From positions 10,106,001 to 10,170,000 of the forward strand of contig JAKZAP010000018.1 of NCBI GenBank assembly GCA_023053575.1: 64,000 nt of DNA. The letters are read 5' to 3'. Below, piece by piece: positions 63,601 to 64,000 of the stretch. Position 1 is the first letter of the stretch; every line of letters starts with the position of its first letter. The stretch comes from Branchinecta lynchi (Eukaryota; Arthropoda; Branchiopoda; Anostraca; Branchinectidae). Both the position numbers and the translations under genes were made by a program. The notes under the pieces were generated by a model. It was not told the origin of the DNA. It did no database searches and saw only the letters and a list, made by a program, of their open reading frames with translations.

Positions 63601-63842
63601 CCACCCATCCGCCACCCACCCGCCACGCGCGCCACTCATTCGCCAACCATCCGCCACGCGCGCCACTCATCCGCCACCCATCCGCCACGCGCGCCACTCA
63701 TCCGCCACCCATCCGCCACGCGCGCCACTCATCCGCCACCCATCCGCCACTCATCCGCCACGCGCGCCACTCATCCGCCACGCGCGCCACTCATCCGCCA
63801 CCCATCCGCCACGCGCGCCACTCATCCGCCACCCACCCGCCT
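63601..63842 (+). repeat. 31-bp GC-rich minisatellite in TAF6 intron 4
   Basis: CACGCGCGCCACTCATCCGC recurs 31 bp apart (63624, 63655, 63686 and on), built from 10-11 bp sub-units (CATCCGCCAC, GCGCGCCACT). The long plus-strand frames rich in R, H, P and S here are repeat translation. Confidence 0.85.
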
Positions 63843-64000
63843 CTTGCTAAAAAATAGCTATTTTCGATCTAGCGATCATTTTTACCTACCGAATTCTCGC
63901 CCTCTAGCGAATTCTCGCCATCGCCGGGAATCAAGAATCAAGAAGAAGTTGCATCTTGGTCTTGTGTAAATAATAAAAATATTTTTCGTTAATTATCCTT
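63843..64000. other. TAF6 intron 4, right edge
   Basis: AT-rich sequence with a short duplication of TAGCGAATTCTCGCC and a TCAAGAATCAAGAAGAAG tail. No exon is seen before the window ends. Confidence 0.5.

Noticed and set aside
63533..63857. Two overlapping 105-codon frames rich in R, H, P and S
   Set aside because: Read-through of the 31-bp minisatellite; adjacent frames are equally open.

Overview
This window looks like an invertebrate animal nuclear genome. It holds two spliced metazoan genes with GT-AG introns, animal-type LINE reverse transcriptases, and a very high load of non-autonomous DNA transposons and tandem or higher-order repeats. I cannot name the phylum. A 100-base run of N at 29739-29838 joins two contigs.

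Genes. (1) The 3' half of propionyl-CoA carboxylase beta (PCCB, minus strand) has four exons at 29738-29686, 26472-26264, 24574-24376 and 22336-22215. Its phases are consistent and it ends in a stop at 22215-22217. Its upstream exons are cut off by the N gap and I do not recognise them on the other side. (2) The 5' part of TAF6 (TFIID subunit 6, plus strand) has four exons at 52242-52478, 61322-61475, 62762-62891 and 63346-63478, and runs off the right edge. TAF6 intron 1 (8.8 kb) contains a 629-codon open reading frame (55914-57803) for a zinc-finger/FEN1-like protein. It also contains a 5'-truncated Rex1/CR1-like LINE (58240-60463) and a 137-bp-repeat element that ends about 94 bp before exon 2. 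(3) Lesser coding signals are a broken LINE reverse transcriptase (37428-38600, minus), a possible terminal exon (45801-45641, minus) and a possible first exon with a frame break (28452-28646).

Repeats dominate the rest. One family, called H here, starts with the hairpin GAGCT-ACG-AGCTC and ends with the hairpin TATGGCACTTG...CAAGTGCCATA. Its body is built from about 145-bp units carrying AAGTTTCAT and C-tracts, in three alternating flavours. Copies are at 427-1340, 4542-5820 (minus), 11158-14716, 33404-36971, 40207-43306, 45964-47748 and 48960-50198. hAT-like non-autonomous transposons (CAGGG or TAGGG ends, 8-bp target duplications) sit inside or beside them, at 11246-12801, 33923-34720, 40707-41504, 44854-45221, 45270-45639, 47966-52194, 48241-50818 and 52665-52992. 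No hAT transposase is present.

Large-scale architecture of the right contig: an inverted repeat with outer ends at 30464 and 44774 encloses a 3.1-kb direct duplication (33404-36535 and 40207-43306). Its arms carry a 123/147-bp satellite that keeps one reading frame open. Next comes a stack of nested hAT elements whose outer member stops 26 bp short of the splice acceptor of TAF6 exon 1. The left contig (1-29738) is mostly repeats and unrecognised sequence, with PCCB as its only clear gene.
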